Source: UBA5399 sp964592125 (GTDB lineage Bacteria > Bacillota > Clostridia > Christensenellales > Christensenellaceae). Taken from it: a DNA stretch of 18,065 nt. Positions 7,426 to 15,750 of this stretch are shown in pieces (the first letter of the stretch is position 1; each line of letters opens with the position of its first letter). The translations under genes were made by a program, and so were the position numbers. Below the pieces are notes generated by a model. The model saw only the letters and a program-made list of their open reading frames with translations, made no database searches and was not told the DNA's origin. The DNA lies in NCBI GenBank assembly GCA_964592125.1, contig CAZQBV010000060.1:1-18065 (forward strand). The letters are read 5' to 3'.

Positions 7426-9516
7426 TCAATCATTATTTTCTGGCGTAAGCCCTTTGTGTGTTAAGTTTATTCTGCCCTGCTTGTCTATTTCCACTACTTT
7501 TACCAGCAGTTCATCACCAATGTTGCACACATCCTCCACCTTTTTCACATACTCGTTGGAAAGGTTGGAGATACGGCACATACCTTCTTTGCCGGGCACC
7601 AGCTCCACAAATGCGCCAAAGTTCATAATGCGGGACACTTTACCCATGTACATTTCGCCCACTTTTATTTCTTTCACAATGTTTTCAATAATACTGCGTG
7701 CTTTGTTGGATGCTTCCTGATCCGCAGTTACAATAGAAACGCTACCATCATCTTCTATGTCAATCTTCACGCCGGTTTCTTCAATAATTTTGTTAATTAC
7801 CTTACCGCCCGCACCAATTACTTCACGAATCTTGTCTGGATCTATTGTAAAACGAACAATCTTTGGTGCATAGGGCGAAAGCTCTTTGCGGGGTTCCGCA
7901 AGCGTTTCATTCATCTTGCCCAATATATGCAGCCTGCCAGTTAGTGCCTGCGCCAACGCGCGCTCCAGCACTTCCCTGTCTATGCCCTTTATTTTTATGT
8001 CCATTTGAATGGCGGTAATGCCCTGTGCAGTACCGGCCACCTTAAAGTCCATATCACCAATAAAGTCTTCCAGACCCTGTATGTCTGTCAGCACAACCAC
8101 TTTGCCATCCTGCTTTATCAAACCCATCGCACAGCCCGCTACCGGTGCTTTAATCGGCACACCGGCATCCATCAATGCCAAGCAGCTAGAACACACGCTA
8201 GCCTGAGATGTAGAGCCATTGGAACTAATGACTTCGGATACAGAGCGAATTGCATAGGGGAATTCTTCCTCGCTGGGCAGCACTGGCTCCAGCGCACGCG
8301 ATGCCAGCGCACCGTGGCCAATCTCCCTGCGGGAGGTAGAGCGCATCATCTTGGCTTCACCTGTAGAATACGGCGGCATATTGTAGTGATGCATATAGCG
8401 CTTAAAGGTATCTTCCGAAACGCCATCCAAATTCTGGCCTTCACGCATAGAGCCAAGCGTTACTAGGTTCATGGCCTGTGTTTCGCCACGTGTAAATACA
8501 GAGCTACCATGTGTGCGGGCAAACAAGCCTACTTCACACCAAATGGGGCGAATCTCTTCGTATTTTCTGCCATCCGGACGCTCTTCCTTGTTTACAATCT
8601 TGTCGCGCACCACTTCCTTCATCATGGCATACAGCACGTTACTCACATGAAGCCCACTATCCGGGAAAATTTCCGCAAAATGCTCTTTTGTTTCTTTTTT
8701 CACTTGGTCTTCACGGTCGGAACGCTCTTTGCGATCATAGGTGTCTACGCTCCACACCACTTTATCCATGGCATATTCGCGTACAGCTTTCTCTATTTCT
8801 TCAGGCACAGTGTAAAGCTCCACAGCTTTTTCTGGCTTGCCAATTTCTGCTTTTATTCCCTCTATAAATTCACAAATCTTCTTTATTTCTTCGTGTGCAA
8901 ACAGTATGGCATCCAGCATTTCCTTCTCTGTTATTTCCTGCGCACCCGCTTCCACCATCATAATGGCGTCTTTTGTGCCGGAAACTGTCAGTTCCAGCCT
9001 GCTCTTTTCACGCTGTACAGAATCCGGGTTTATCACATATTCACCATCCACATAGCCAACAATCACAGAACCTGTGGGGCCTGCAAACGGTATGCCCGAA
9101 ATAGAAAGCGCTGCTGAAGACCCAATCATGGCATACACTTCCGGCGGTATTTCCTGATCTACAGAAAGCACTGTAGCTACCACTTGCACGTCATTGTAAT
9201 ATCCCTTTGGAAACAACGGACGTATGGGTCTGTCTATCAAGCGCGCTGCCAAAATTGCATTTTCAGACGGCCGCCCTTCTCTTTTAATAAAACCACCGGG
9301 AATTTTACCCACGGAGTACATTTTCTCTTCAAATTCCACACTCAATGGAAAAAAATCAATCCCATCACGTTGCGATTTCGAAACTGTAGCGGTTACCATT
9401 ACCGCTGTATCGCCACACCTTACAAGTACCGCACCATCTGCTTGAAAGGCATACTTGCCACTTTCAATGGTAAGCTTCCGACCACCCAGTTCCATCTGAA
9501 AAACATTGTTTTGCAT
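7426..9516 (-). CDS. pnp: Polyribonucleotide nucleotidyltransferase (PNPase)
   Basis: PNPase is a trimeric phosphorolytic 3'-5' exoribonuclease acting in mRNA decay. From the chosen start it has 696 residues, as expected. It has two RNase PH domains (about 1-220 and 310-540) joined by a helical domain. A KH domain follows (about 553-615, GxxG loop GAGG 568-571), then a C-terminal S1 domain (about 620-690). The catalytic aspartates are present in LEDFIGDMDF (D484, D490). The frame opens 21 codons further upstream (9579). ATG 9516 is chosen because a perfect AAGGAG stands 6 bases before it and the N-terminus matches the family. It follows rpsO across an intrinsic terminator, the usual arrangement in which pnp depends partly on readthrough. 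Confidence 0.97.
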   Translation of the reverse strand: MQNNVFQMELGGRKLTIESGKYAFQADGAVLVRCGDTAVMVTATVSKSQRDGIDFFPLSVEFEEKMYSVGKIPGGFIKREGRPSENAILAARLIDRPIRPLFPKGYYNDVQVVATVLSVDQEIPPEVYAMIGSSAALSISGIPFAGPTGSVIVGYVDGEYVINPDSVQREKSRLELTVSGTKDAIMMVEAGAQEITEKEMLDAILFAHEEIKKICEFIEGIKAEIGKPEKAVELYTVPEEIEKAVREYAMDKVVWSVDTYDRKERSDREDQVKKETKEHFAEIFPDSGLHVSNVLYAMMKEVVRDKIVNKEERPDGRKYEEIRPIWCEVGLFARTHGSSVFTRGETQAMNLVTLGSMREGQNLDGVSEDTFKRYMHHYNMPPYSTGEAKMMRSTSRREIGHGALASRALEPVLPSEEEFPYAIRSVSEVISSNGSTSQASVCSSCLALMDAGVPIKAPVAGCAMGLIKQDGKVVVLTDIQGLEDFIGDMDFKVAGTAQGITAIQMDIKIKGIDREVLERALAQALTGRLHILGKMNETLAEPRKELSPYAPKIVRFTIDPDKIREVIGAGGKVINKIIEETGVKIDIEDDGSVSIVTADQEASNKARSIIENIVKEIKVGEMYMGKVSRIMNFGAFVELVPGKEGMCRISNLSNEYVKKVEDVCNIGDELLVKVVEIDKQGRINLTHKGLTPENND

Positions 9517-9522
9517 TCTATT

Positions 9523-9528
9523 CTCCTT
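9523..9528 (-). promoter_or_regulatory. Ribosome binding site deciding the pnp start
   Basis: A perfect AAGGAG on the minus strand lies 6 bases before ATG 9516. The longer reading frame from 9579 begins next to the rpsO terminator and has no such site. Confidence 0.75.
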
Positions 9529-9583
9529 CACCTTCACATAATAAATACTACCACCCCAACACCTTCGGGCGCAGGGCATTCAT

Positions 9584-9615
9584 AAAAAATATAGAGCGGG
9601 AAATACTCCCGCTCT
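9584..9615 (-). terminator. Intrinsic terminator after rpsO
   Basis: AGAGCGGGA (9593-9601) and TCCCGCTCT (9607-9615) pair perfectly around a 5-base loop. The stem can extend with ATAT/ATAT past one bulged base. On the minus strand it is followed by ATAT and T6 (9589-9584). The first base of the stem lies 6 bases beyond the rpsO stop. Incomplete termination here would set the S15:PNPase ratio, as is known for rpsO-pnp in other bacteria. Confidence 0.88.
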
Positions 9616-9621
9616 TATATT

Positions 9622-9885
9622 TTATTTTCTTAGATGCAAGCTCTCTATCAGGGTTCTATAGCGCTCAATATCCTTTTCTTTCAAATAATTAAGCAAGCCC
9701 CGTCTTTTACCTACCATTTTCAGCAAGCCGCGCCGCGAATGGGAGTCCTTCTTGTTCACTTTCAAATGCTCGTTCAGGTGGTTTATCCTGAATGTCAGCA
9801 GAGCTATCTGCACTTCCGGAGAGCCAGTATCGCCCTCTTTTTGCGCATACTTTTGAATGATTTCAGTTTTAATTGTTTTGTCCAT
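9622..9885 (-). CDS. rpsO: 30S ribosomal protein S15
   Basis: S15 is a primary 16S rRNA-binding protein that nucleates the central domain of the small subunit. From the chosen start it has 87 residues, close to the usual 88-89. Core family sequences are visible: GDTGSPEVQIALLT (about 18-31), the HLKVNKKDSHSRRGLL RNA-contact loop (about 40-55) and the C-terminal YLKEKDIERY helix. A longer reading frame to 9990 is rejected because it runs through the leader. GGAGGA stands 9 bases before ATG 9885. It has its own promoter and a structured leader, and is followed by a terminator and then pnp. Confidence 0.97.
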   Translation of the reverse strand: MDKTIKTEIIQKYAQKEGDTGSPEVQIALLTFRINHLNEHLKVNKKDSHSRRGLLKMVGKRRGLLNYLKEKDIERYRTLIESLHLRK

Positions 9886-9894
9886 ACTTTCTGT

Positions 9895-9900
9895 TCCTCC
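9895..9900 (-). promoter_or_regulatory. Ribosome binding site of rpsO
   Basis: GGAGGA on the minus strand lies 9 bases before ATG 9885, just downstream of the leader helices. It fixes the 87-residue S15 and would be the target if the leader controls translation. Confidence 0.65.
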
Positions 9901-9995
9901 ATTTAATTTTCCAGACCAATACACTATGTCAGCGTTGGAGCATCGCCTGACAGAGCGCACGGTTATTAGGATAGCGGCTATCACCGCCAAATATG
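9901..9995 (-). promoter_or_regulatory. Structured rpsO leader, candidate S15 autoregulatory RNA
   Basis: The stretch between the predicted start of transcription and the rpsO ribosome binding site can fold well. TGTCAG (9952-9947) pairs with CTGACA (9932-9927) and extends by CG/CG past a bulged G, closing a 9-base loop. CCTAATA (9970-9964) can pair with TATTGG (9921-9916) with one bulged base, enclosing that hairpin. Nearer the 5' end, GATAG/CTATC (9982-9970) and GCGG/CCGC (9987-9974) are mutually exclusive hairpins. S15 represses its own message through leader structures in several bacteria, and several different leader classes are known. I did not match this leader to a specific class. Confidence 0.5.
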
Positions 9996-10001
9996 TATGC
10001 T

Positions 10002-10030
10002 ATTCTATCACAATTCATCTTGCTTGTAAA
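10002..10030 (-). promoter_or_regulatory. Sigma-A-type promoter for rpsO-pnp
   Basis: On the minus strand TTTACA (10030-10025) is followed by exactly 17 bases and TAGAAT (10007-10002). A TG one base upstream of the -10 makes an extended -10 (TGaTAGAAT). Transcription would begin near 9995, leaving a leader of about 110 bases before rpsO. It sits in the 218-base gap after ribF, the only large break in the upstream operon. Confidence 0.75.
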
Positions 10031-10103
10031 CAGTCAAGCCATCTGTTTTCTGCTATATATGCCGCTTTTATGCACAATTACAGCACTTGCTTCGCCATCT
10101 GTA

Positions 10104-10997
10104 TTATTTTTCCACATTCCGCAGCAGTTCTCGTGCACGCTCGCTATCCTGTGCAATTTGCGCTTGCAATGCATCTATGTTCGCAAACTTTTTTTCATCT
10201 CTAATTTTTTCTACAAACCAAACACGTATATTACTACCATACAGGTTCCCATCATAATCCAAAATATAGGTTTCCACATTTGGCACATCATCCGTCTTCA
10301 CCGTAGGCTTTGTTCCCACATTGGTTACGGCGGGAAGAACCCCGTGTGCTGTTTGCACCAGTGTTGCATACACGCCATAGGAAGGCAACAATTTATTGGT
10401 AGAAATATTTGCAGTGGGGAAGCCAATGGTTCCGCCAACCTGATTCCCGCTTTCTATCTGTCCATCAATAAAGTAGCGCCGCGTCAACAGCCGCCCCGCT
10501 TCTTTTACATTACCAGCTTTCAAAAGTTTTCGAATAGCACTGCTGGAAACTTCATAGCCGTCCATCACCACTTCTGGCACCACATGCAATTGATACTCAT
10601 ATTGGGCTTGCATTTGTTCCAACAGCCGTATATCCCCCGCCGCATTCCTTCCAAATCGAAAGTCAAAGCCTACGGTAAGCTGCGCAACACAAAAACGTTT
10701 TGCCAATATTTCTACAAACTGTTCTGGACTCATATGTGCAAATGCCTCATTAAATGCGCATTCGTAATAGTATTCCACCCCCAGCATTTCGGCTACGCTT
10801 CGTTTTTCCTGCCGGGTGTATATCAAATCTTTTACAGTTGGCTTCACATCAAAGGTGAATATCAAACTAGGCAATCCCTGTTTTTTTATAGTATCTACCA
10901 GGGTCATATGCCCCGCATGAAACCCATCAAACAACCCCACTGCAATCGCTGTTTTTTCCCGCATCGGTAAGTTTTCATCCAACAATATTTTCATCAT
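10104..10997 (-). CDS. ribF: Bifunctional riboflavin kinase/FAD synthetase
   Basis: RibF phosphorylates riboflavin to FMN and adenylylates FMN to FAD. The 297-residue protein has both domains. The N-terminal nucleotidyltransferase shows GLFDGFHAGH (21-30), VGFDFRFGRNAAGD (109-122) and SSSAIR (151-156). The C-terminal flavokinase shows the GFPTAN motif (192-197), NVGTKPTV (226-233) and E242 in ETYILDYD. Two ATG codons stand in tandem at 10997 and 10994. Only a weak GATGGG precedes them, and the truB stop lies 7 bases upstream, so coupling is likely. ribF next to truB is standard in Firmicutes. No clear terminator follows it. Confidence 0.96.
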   Translation of the reverse strand: MMKILLDENLPMREKTAIAVGLFDGFHAGHMTLVDTIKKQGLPSLIFTFDVKPTVKDLIYTRQEKRSVAEMLGVEYYYECAFNEAFAHMSPEQFVEILAKRFCVAQLTVGFDFRFGRNAAGDIRLLEQMQAQYEYQLHVVPEVVMDGYEVSSSAIRKLLKAGNVKEAGRLLTRRYFIDGQIESGNQVGGTIGFPTANISTNKLLPSYGVYATLVQTAHGVLPAVTNVGTKPTVKTDDVPNVETYILDYDGNLYGSNIRVWFVEKIRDEKKFANIDALQAQIAQDSERARELLRNVEK

Positions 10998-11004
10998 AAT
11001 CCCA

Positions 11005-11874
11005 TCAATTTAACTTTGTTTCTATTTTCAGGCAGTCATCCGCACGCCTTCCCACACCAATCAATATCCCCTTGCAATACACCCTAAACGCTGTTTGCTC
11101 TGGCATATTGAATCCCGCTTTTTTCAAATCTATGGCTGCACCCGAATCCACAATAGGAAATAAATAATCCTGCAGTGTCAGTGCCTGCATAAAATCCAGT
11201 GCTTTTTCCATAGACACAATTGCCGCCTGGCGTTCTTCCATTGCTTCCAACTCGTCAATTGTAAATGCAGTGTCCAGCCCAAAGCCACAGGTATTGCTGC
11301 GCAACAAAAAAGAAGTATATGCACAGGTGCCCATTGCCACTGCCATATCTGCCAGCAAGCTGCGTATATACGTCCCCTTGGAACAGTTTACTTTAAATAA
11401 ATAGCGGTTTGCACCACCGCCCAACAACTCTATACTATATATTGTCACTTTGCGTGGAGGTTTTTCTACCGTCACACCCGCGCGTGCCAGTTTGTAAAGA
11501 GGCCTGCCCTCGTGCTTCACTGCGGAATACATGGGTGGTCTCTGGGTAATCTCTCCCGTAAAATTAGGAATTGCTTCCTTTATCATATCTTCATTTATCA
11601 CAGCATTACCAGTTTTAACAATGCTGCCGTAGCTGTCCAATGTATCTGTGGCTATGCCAAATGTCGCTTCCGCGATATATTCCTTTTCGCCACGCATAAT
11701 ATAATCTGCAAGCTTGGTTGCCTTGCCCAAACAGATGGGAAGCACCCCTGCCGCGCCCGGATCCAAAGTGCCTGTGTGCCCCACTTTTTTCATCCCAAAA
11801 AGCCTGCGCACAGCGCCCACAGCCTGTCCAGAGCTCATTGCTGGCGGCTTCAACAAATTCAGAACACCATTCAA
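11005..11874 (-). CDS. truB: tRNA pseudouridine(55) synthase TruB
   Basis: TruB converts U55 of the tRNA T-loop to pseudouridine. The 289-residue protein has the catalytic motif GHTGTLDPGAAGVLP (32-46, nucleophile D38). Other family sequences are YIAEATFGIATDTLD, RPPMYSAVKHEGRPLY and GTYIRSLLADMA, with a C-terminal PUA-like segment. The start is TTG at 11874, overlapping the nrnA stop as TTGA. AGAGGA about 9 bases before it and the N-terminus (M)NGVLNLLKP, matching family starts, support this. No in-frame ATG or GTG occurs before the first conserved residues. The rare start suggests coupling to nrnA translation. Confidence 0.95.
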   Translation of the reverse strand: MNGVLNLLKPPAMSSGQAVGAVRRLFGMKKVGHTGTLDPGAAGVLPICLGKATKLADYIMRGEKEYIAEATFGIATDTLDSYGSIVKTGNAVINEDMIKEAIPNFTGEITQRPPMYSAVKHEGRPLYKLARAGVTVEKPPRKVTIYSIELLGGGANRYLFKVNCSKGTYIRSLLADMAVAMGTCAYTSFLLRSNTCGFGLDTAFTIDELEAMEERQAAIVSMEKALDFMQALTLQDYLFPIVDSGAAIDLKKAGFNMPEQTAFRVYCKGILIGVGRRADDCLKIETKLN

Positions 11875-12827
11875 TTTAGAAATTCCTCTGCTGTCTTTAT
11901 CACTGTTTGGGTAATATCGTGTATATTTCCCTTCAACATGAATCCTGCTGCACGCTTGTGCCCGCCGCCATCAAAACGCGAAGCAAACTCCGAAACATCC
12001 ACCCGATGTTTAGAACGCAGGCTAATTTTATAGGTATCTTTTTTTATTTCTCGTATGAAGGCTGCCAGCTCCACTGTATCAAGAGCAATGGCATAACTCA
12101 CCAGTATTTCGCAATCCTCTACCTTTGCTCCCGCACTGTCAATATCCTCCAGCAATATGGTAGAAAGTGACATCTTTCCGTCCACATGCAACCTCAACTT
12201 TTCAATAAAAATGCAAATCAACTTCGTGGCTGCAAAGGAACGATTGTTGTATATCTGGCTTGCCACATAGCTAATATCCAAACCCGCATCCACCAAAGCC
12301 GAGCATATGCGAAGGGTTTTGGGTGTTGTGTTTTGATAGGTAAAATTACCTGTGTCTGTGGAAATTGCCATGTAAATTGCCATCTGTGCCGTTTTGTCTA
12401 TGGGAATCTGCATTTCTTGCATAATATCGTAAATGATTTCACCCGCTGCCGGCGCGTTACTTACATAGTTTACCTGTGCAAAGTTGGTATTGGAAATGTG
12501 ATGATCCAAATTCATATTGGGGTGTGCAAAAAACAAATCCTGTACCTTATGCCCCAACCGCCGTACATCGGCGCAGTCCACAGAAATACAAGCATTATAA
12601 TCTTCACTGCTTACCACTGCCTTATCCAAAGTATAAAGCGGCACAAACTCTTCGAATGCATATTTTACCGCTGGTTCTTCCAACAATAGCACAATTGCTT
12701 TTTTCTCTGCTGTACGCAAAGCTGCAGCAAGTGAAAATGCGCTTCCCAATGCATCGCCATCTGGATTTAAATGTGTGAAAATGACAAAACCAGTATGTTC
12801 TTCAATAAACTCTACTATTTTTTCCAT
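11871..12827 (-). CDS. nrnA: DHH phosphoesterase, oligoribonuclease/pAp phosphatase NrnA
   Basis: NrnA-type enzymes degrade 2-5 nucleotide RNA fragments to mononucleotides, and many also remove the 3' phosphate of pAp. The 318-residue protein has the DHH-domain metal motifs: NPDGD (21-25), D84 in SVDCAD, LDHH (107-110) and D158 in STDTGN. The C-terminal DHHA1 substrate-binding motif GGGHKRAAG follows (287-295). It starts 4 bases after rbfA with only a weak binding site and overlaps truB by 4 bases. The order rbfA-nrnA-truB is common in Clostridia. An alternative role among DHH enzymes (for example cyclic-dinucleotide product cleavage) cannot be excluded. Confidence 0.93.
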   Translation of the reverse strand: MEKIVEFIEEHTGFVIFTHLNPDGDALGSAFSLAAALRTAEKKAIVLLLEEPAVKYAFEEFVPLYTLDKAVVSSEDYNACISVDCADVRRLGHKVQDLFFAHPNMNLDHHISNTNFAQVNYVSNAPAAGEIIYDIMQEMQIPIDKTAQMAIYMAISTDTGNFTYQNTTPKTLRICSALVDAGLDISYVASQIYNNRSFAATKLICIFIEKLRLHVDGKMSLSTILLEDIDSAGAKVEDCEILVSYAIALDTVELAAFIREIKKDTYKISLRSKHRVDVSEFASRFDGGGHKRAAGFMLKGNIHDITQTVIKTAEEFLN

Positions 12828-12831
12828 ATTC

Positions 12832-13188
12832 TTAACTTTGCGGTTTCTCCTTCACATCGTCCAGCAACTTGGCAATCTTCATGCCATAGTCTATAGACTC
12901 ATCCAGCACAAAATGCAGTTCCGGCACGCGCCTAATTTTTACAGATTTCGCCAATCTTGTGCGTATAAAGGATGCACCGTGGTTTAGCGCCTCTATGCTG
13001 GCACTCCTTTTTTTATCGGTATCATACACACTCACATGTACCTTCGCATAGCTCAAATCAGATGTTATTTCCACATGGGTTACGCTCACCATAGTGGAAA
13101 GGCGGTCATCTTTCACATCATTCATAATAATGCTGGAAAGCGCCCTCTTTACCTCTTCATCTATACGATACATTCTTTTGGTTGCCAT
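12832..13188 (-). CDS. rbfA: Ribosome-binding factor A
   Basis: RbfA is a KH-fold protein that binds the small subunit near 16S rRNA helix 1 and supports late 30S maturation. The 118-residue protein shows the N-terminal RIDEEVKRALSSII helix, the VSVTHVEITSDLSYAKVHVSVY strand pair (about 34-55), and the RRVPELHFVLDESIDYG region (about 86-102). It starts at ATG 13188, 24 bases after infB, with GTAGG a few bases upstream, and is followed 4 bases later by nrnA. The infB-rbfA pairing is near universal. Confidence 0.96.
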   Translation of the reverse strand: MATKRMYRIDEEVKRALSSIIMNDVKDDRLSTMVSVTHVEITSDLSYAKVHVSVYDTDKKRSASIEALNHGASFIRTRLAKSVKIRRVPELHFVLDESIDYGMKIAKLLDDVKEKPQS

Positions 13189-13212
13189 ATCCGTACCTAC
13201 TTTACGATTTTT

Positions 13213-15744
13213 TCACCGTTCTATTTCTTTCATCTCAAAGCACTCTACTACATCCTGCTCCTTGATATCGTTATAGTTTTCCAGCGACAAGCCGCATTCG
13301 TAACCCGAAGCAACTTCTTTCGCATCATCTTTAAAACGCTTCAGCGTGCTTAGTTTGCCCTCATAAACCACCACGTTGTCTCTCAGTAAACGCACTTCAG
13401 AATTGCGCTTCACCACGCCATCTGTCACATAGCAACCGGCAATGGTGCCAATGCTAGATGCTTTGAATATTTGTCGTATCTCTGCATGGCCAGTAATCAA
13501 CTCTTCAAATTCTGGTTCTAGCATGCCTTTCATCGCATTTGTTATATCTTCAATTGCCTTATAAATAATTCTATACAGGCGTATATCTACCTTCTCGCGC
13601 TCTGCTGCAGCAACCGCCATATTGTTTGGTCGCACATTAAAACCAATGATAATGGCATTGCCTGCCGAGGCCAGCATTACATCTGCCTCTGTGATAGCGC
13701 CCACACCACTGTGTATGGTGCGCACCCGCACTTCTTCGTTGGAAAGCTTCTCTAGCGATTGCCGCACAGCCTCTACAGACCCTTGCATATCTGCCTTTAT
13801 TACAATGTTGAGGTCTTTTATTTGCCCCTGGGCTATCTGATGGAACAGGTCATCCAAAGATACTTGGGATACTTTTTTCAGCATCTCCGCCTTCTGGCGG
13901 TCGCGCCGCTGTTCCGCCACCTGCTTCGTCAGTTTGTCCGCAGGTGCAGCATGCATAATATCGCCCGCTGCAGGCACTTCCGAAAAACCAATCACTTCCA
14001 CAGGCTGCGAAGGCAGGGCATCTTCCACAGTATGCCCTAGGTCATCTATCATCGCACGCACTCTGCCATATGCCGTACCTGCAATTATGGTATCGCCAAC
14101 GCGCAATGTGCCATTCTCCACCAACACTGTTGCTACCGGGCCACGCCCCTTATCCAGCTGCGCTTCTATAATCGTTCCCTTTGCCAAGCGGTTGGGGTTT
14201 GCTTTCAATTCCTGCACTTCTGCCACCAGCAAAATCATTTCCAGCAATTTATCTATGCCCTCACCCGACTTTGCAGAAACTTGCACCACAATGGTCTCTC
14301 CGCCCCATTCTTCCGCAAGCAGTTCGTGCTCTGTCAACTCCTGCATTACACGCTGTGGGTTGGCATCCGGTTTGTCCATCTTATTAATGGCAACAATAAT
14401 GGGCACATCTGCAGATTTTGCATGGTTAATGGCCTCCACTGTTTGAGGCATAATACCATCATCCGCAGCCACCACAATAATTACAATATCTGTTACCTGC
14501 GCACCCCTAGCGCGCATTGCTGTAAATGCTTCATGGCCGGGTGTGTCTATAAATGTAATCTTTTCTCCGTTTTTTACCACTTGGTATGCGCCAATGTGTT
14601 GGGTAATTCCGCCCGCCTCACTATCAGTTACCTGCGACAACCTAATTTTATCCAATAGAGAAGTTTTACCATGGTCTACATGCCCCATAATGGTAACCAC
14701 CGGCGGCCGTTTTACCAGTTGTTCCGGTGTATCTTCTATTTCTTCCACCAAAATATCTTCTGCTGTTTTTTCTATTTTCTGATCCAACTCCACATCAAAT
14801 TCACTTGCAATCAATTGCGCCGTGTCAAAATCTATGTGAGTGTTAATTGTGCTCATCATTCCCAACAGCAACAATTTTTTCAGAATTTCAGATACTGGCT
14901 TACCAATCTTCTCCGAAAAAAGTTTTACGGAAACCGTTTCCTCTGTAATGGTCGCCTTTTCTATTTTCACAGTCTCTATCACTACCTTGGGCGGTTGTTG
15001 TTGTTTTCTGTTTCTATATCGCTTCGATCCCCTTGGGAACTCATCTTCATCTATAGCAAACACACGTTCCTTAATAACCGCTTTTTTAGCACGCTTATTT
15101 CTATCATCTTCTACAGCCTTTGGCTTTTTACGGCTATGGTCATATGGCTTCGTTTCACTCTTTGCCGGTGCAGAAGCTACTGGCGCTACCGTACCCGGTG
15201 CGGCTTTTTGCGATCTGGGCTTTTGCTGTTCACGGTGCTCTCTCGGCTCGCGTTGCTCTCGCTTCTCTGCAACAGGTTTTCTTTCTTCAAGTTGCTTTTT
15301 GGGTAGGGGTTTTTCAGCCTGTACCGGTTGTGTTTCTATTTTGGGCTGTTCTTCCTCTTTAGGCAAAACTGGTTTCTCCTCTTTCACTTCCGCCGTTACT
15401 TGCTCCGGTTGAACGGCTTTCGCTTCAGGCTCTTCCTTCACTTCCGAAATCACAGGTGCTTCGGGTGTTTTAGGTATTTCGGGCATCTCAGCAGCAGGCT
15501 GCTTTTCCTCTGCTTGCTGCAGTGCGCGTTCTTCCGCTTCCTGTTTCAGCCGCAAATTTTCTTCCTGTCTCAATCTAAGCTGCTCTTTCTTTACTTTTTC
15601 TATCTCAATGATTTTGCCTTCAATCGCTTTGATAGATTTAATCTGATGCTCTGCTTGCGTTTGCATCCCCAAAATAGTATCGAAAATAGTCTGCGCATTT
15701 CCCACTAGATTTTTGTTTGTTTCAAGTATTTTAATTTTACTCAA
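13213..15744 (-). CDS. infB: Translation initiation factor IF-2
   Basis: IF-2 is the GTPase that brings initiator fMet-tRNA to the ribosome and promotes subunit joining. The 843-residue protein has a charged N-terminal region (about 30-250) rich in Glu, Lys, Pro and Gln, with coiled-coil-like stretches. An IF2_N-type domain follows (about 266-325). The G domain has GHVDHGKT (354-361), DTPGH (400-404), NKMD (454-457) and SAKSGEG (490-496), followed by domains II, III and the tRNA-binding C-terminus. Residues 1-60 start SKIKI like other IF-2 proteins but then do not follow the usual first IF2_N pattern. It starts 6 bases after the ylxQ stop. Confidence 0.97.
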   Translation of the reverse strand: MSKIKILETNKNLVGNAQTIFDTILGMQTQAEHQIKSIKAIEGKIIEIEKVKKEQLRLRQEENLRLKQEAEERALQQAEEKQPAAEMPEIPKTPEAPVISEVKEEPEAKAVQPEQVTAEVKEEKPVLPKEEEQPKIETQPVQAEKPLPKKQLEERKPVAEKREQREPREHREQQKPRSQKAAPGTVAPVASAPAKSETKPYDHSRKKPKAVEDDRNKRAKKAVIKERVFAIDEDEFPRGSKRYRNRKQQQPPKVVIETVKIEKATITEETVSVKLFSEKIGKPVSEILKKLLLLGMMSTINTHIDFDTAQLIASEFDVELDQKIEKTAEDILVEEIEDTPEQLVKRPPVVTIMGHVDHGKTSLLDKIRLSQVTDSEAGGITQHIGAYQVVKNGEKITFIDTPGHEAFTAMRARGAQVTDIVIIVVAADDGIMPQTVEAINHAKSADVPIIVAINKMDKPDANPQRVMQELTEHELLAEEWGGETIVVQVSAKSGEGIDKLLEMILLVAEVQELKANPNRLAKGTIIEAQLDKGRGPVATVLVENGTLRVGDTIIAGTAYGRVRAMIDDLGHTVEDALPSQPVEVIGFSEVPAAGDIMHAAPADKLTKQVAEQRRDRQKAEMLKKVSQVSLDDLFHQIAQGQIKDLNIVIKADMQGSVEAVRQSLEKLSNEEVRVRTIHSGVGAITEADVMLASAGNAIIIGFNVRPNNMAVAAAEREKVDIRLYRIIYKAIEDITNAMKGMLEPEFEELITGHAEIRQIFKASSIGTIAGCYVTDGVVKRNSEVRLLRDNVVVYEGKLSTLKRFKDDAKEVASGYECGLSLENYNDIKEQDVVECFEMKEIER

Positions 15745-15750
15745 GTTTTT

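Noticed and set aside
10038..10102. Direct repeat ACAGATGGC (10094-10102 and 10038-10046, minus-strand reading) in the ribF-rpsO gap
   Set aside because: Only 9 bases, just two copies, and it lies upstream of the predicted transcription start. It could be chance.
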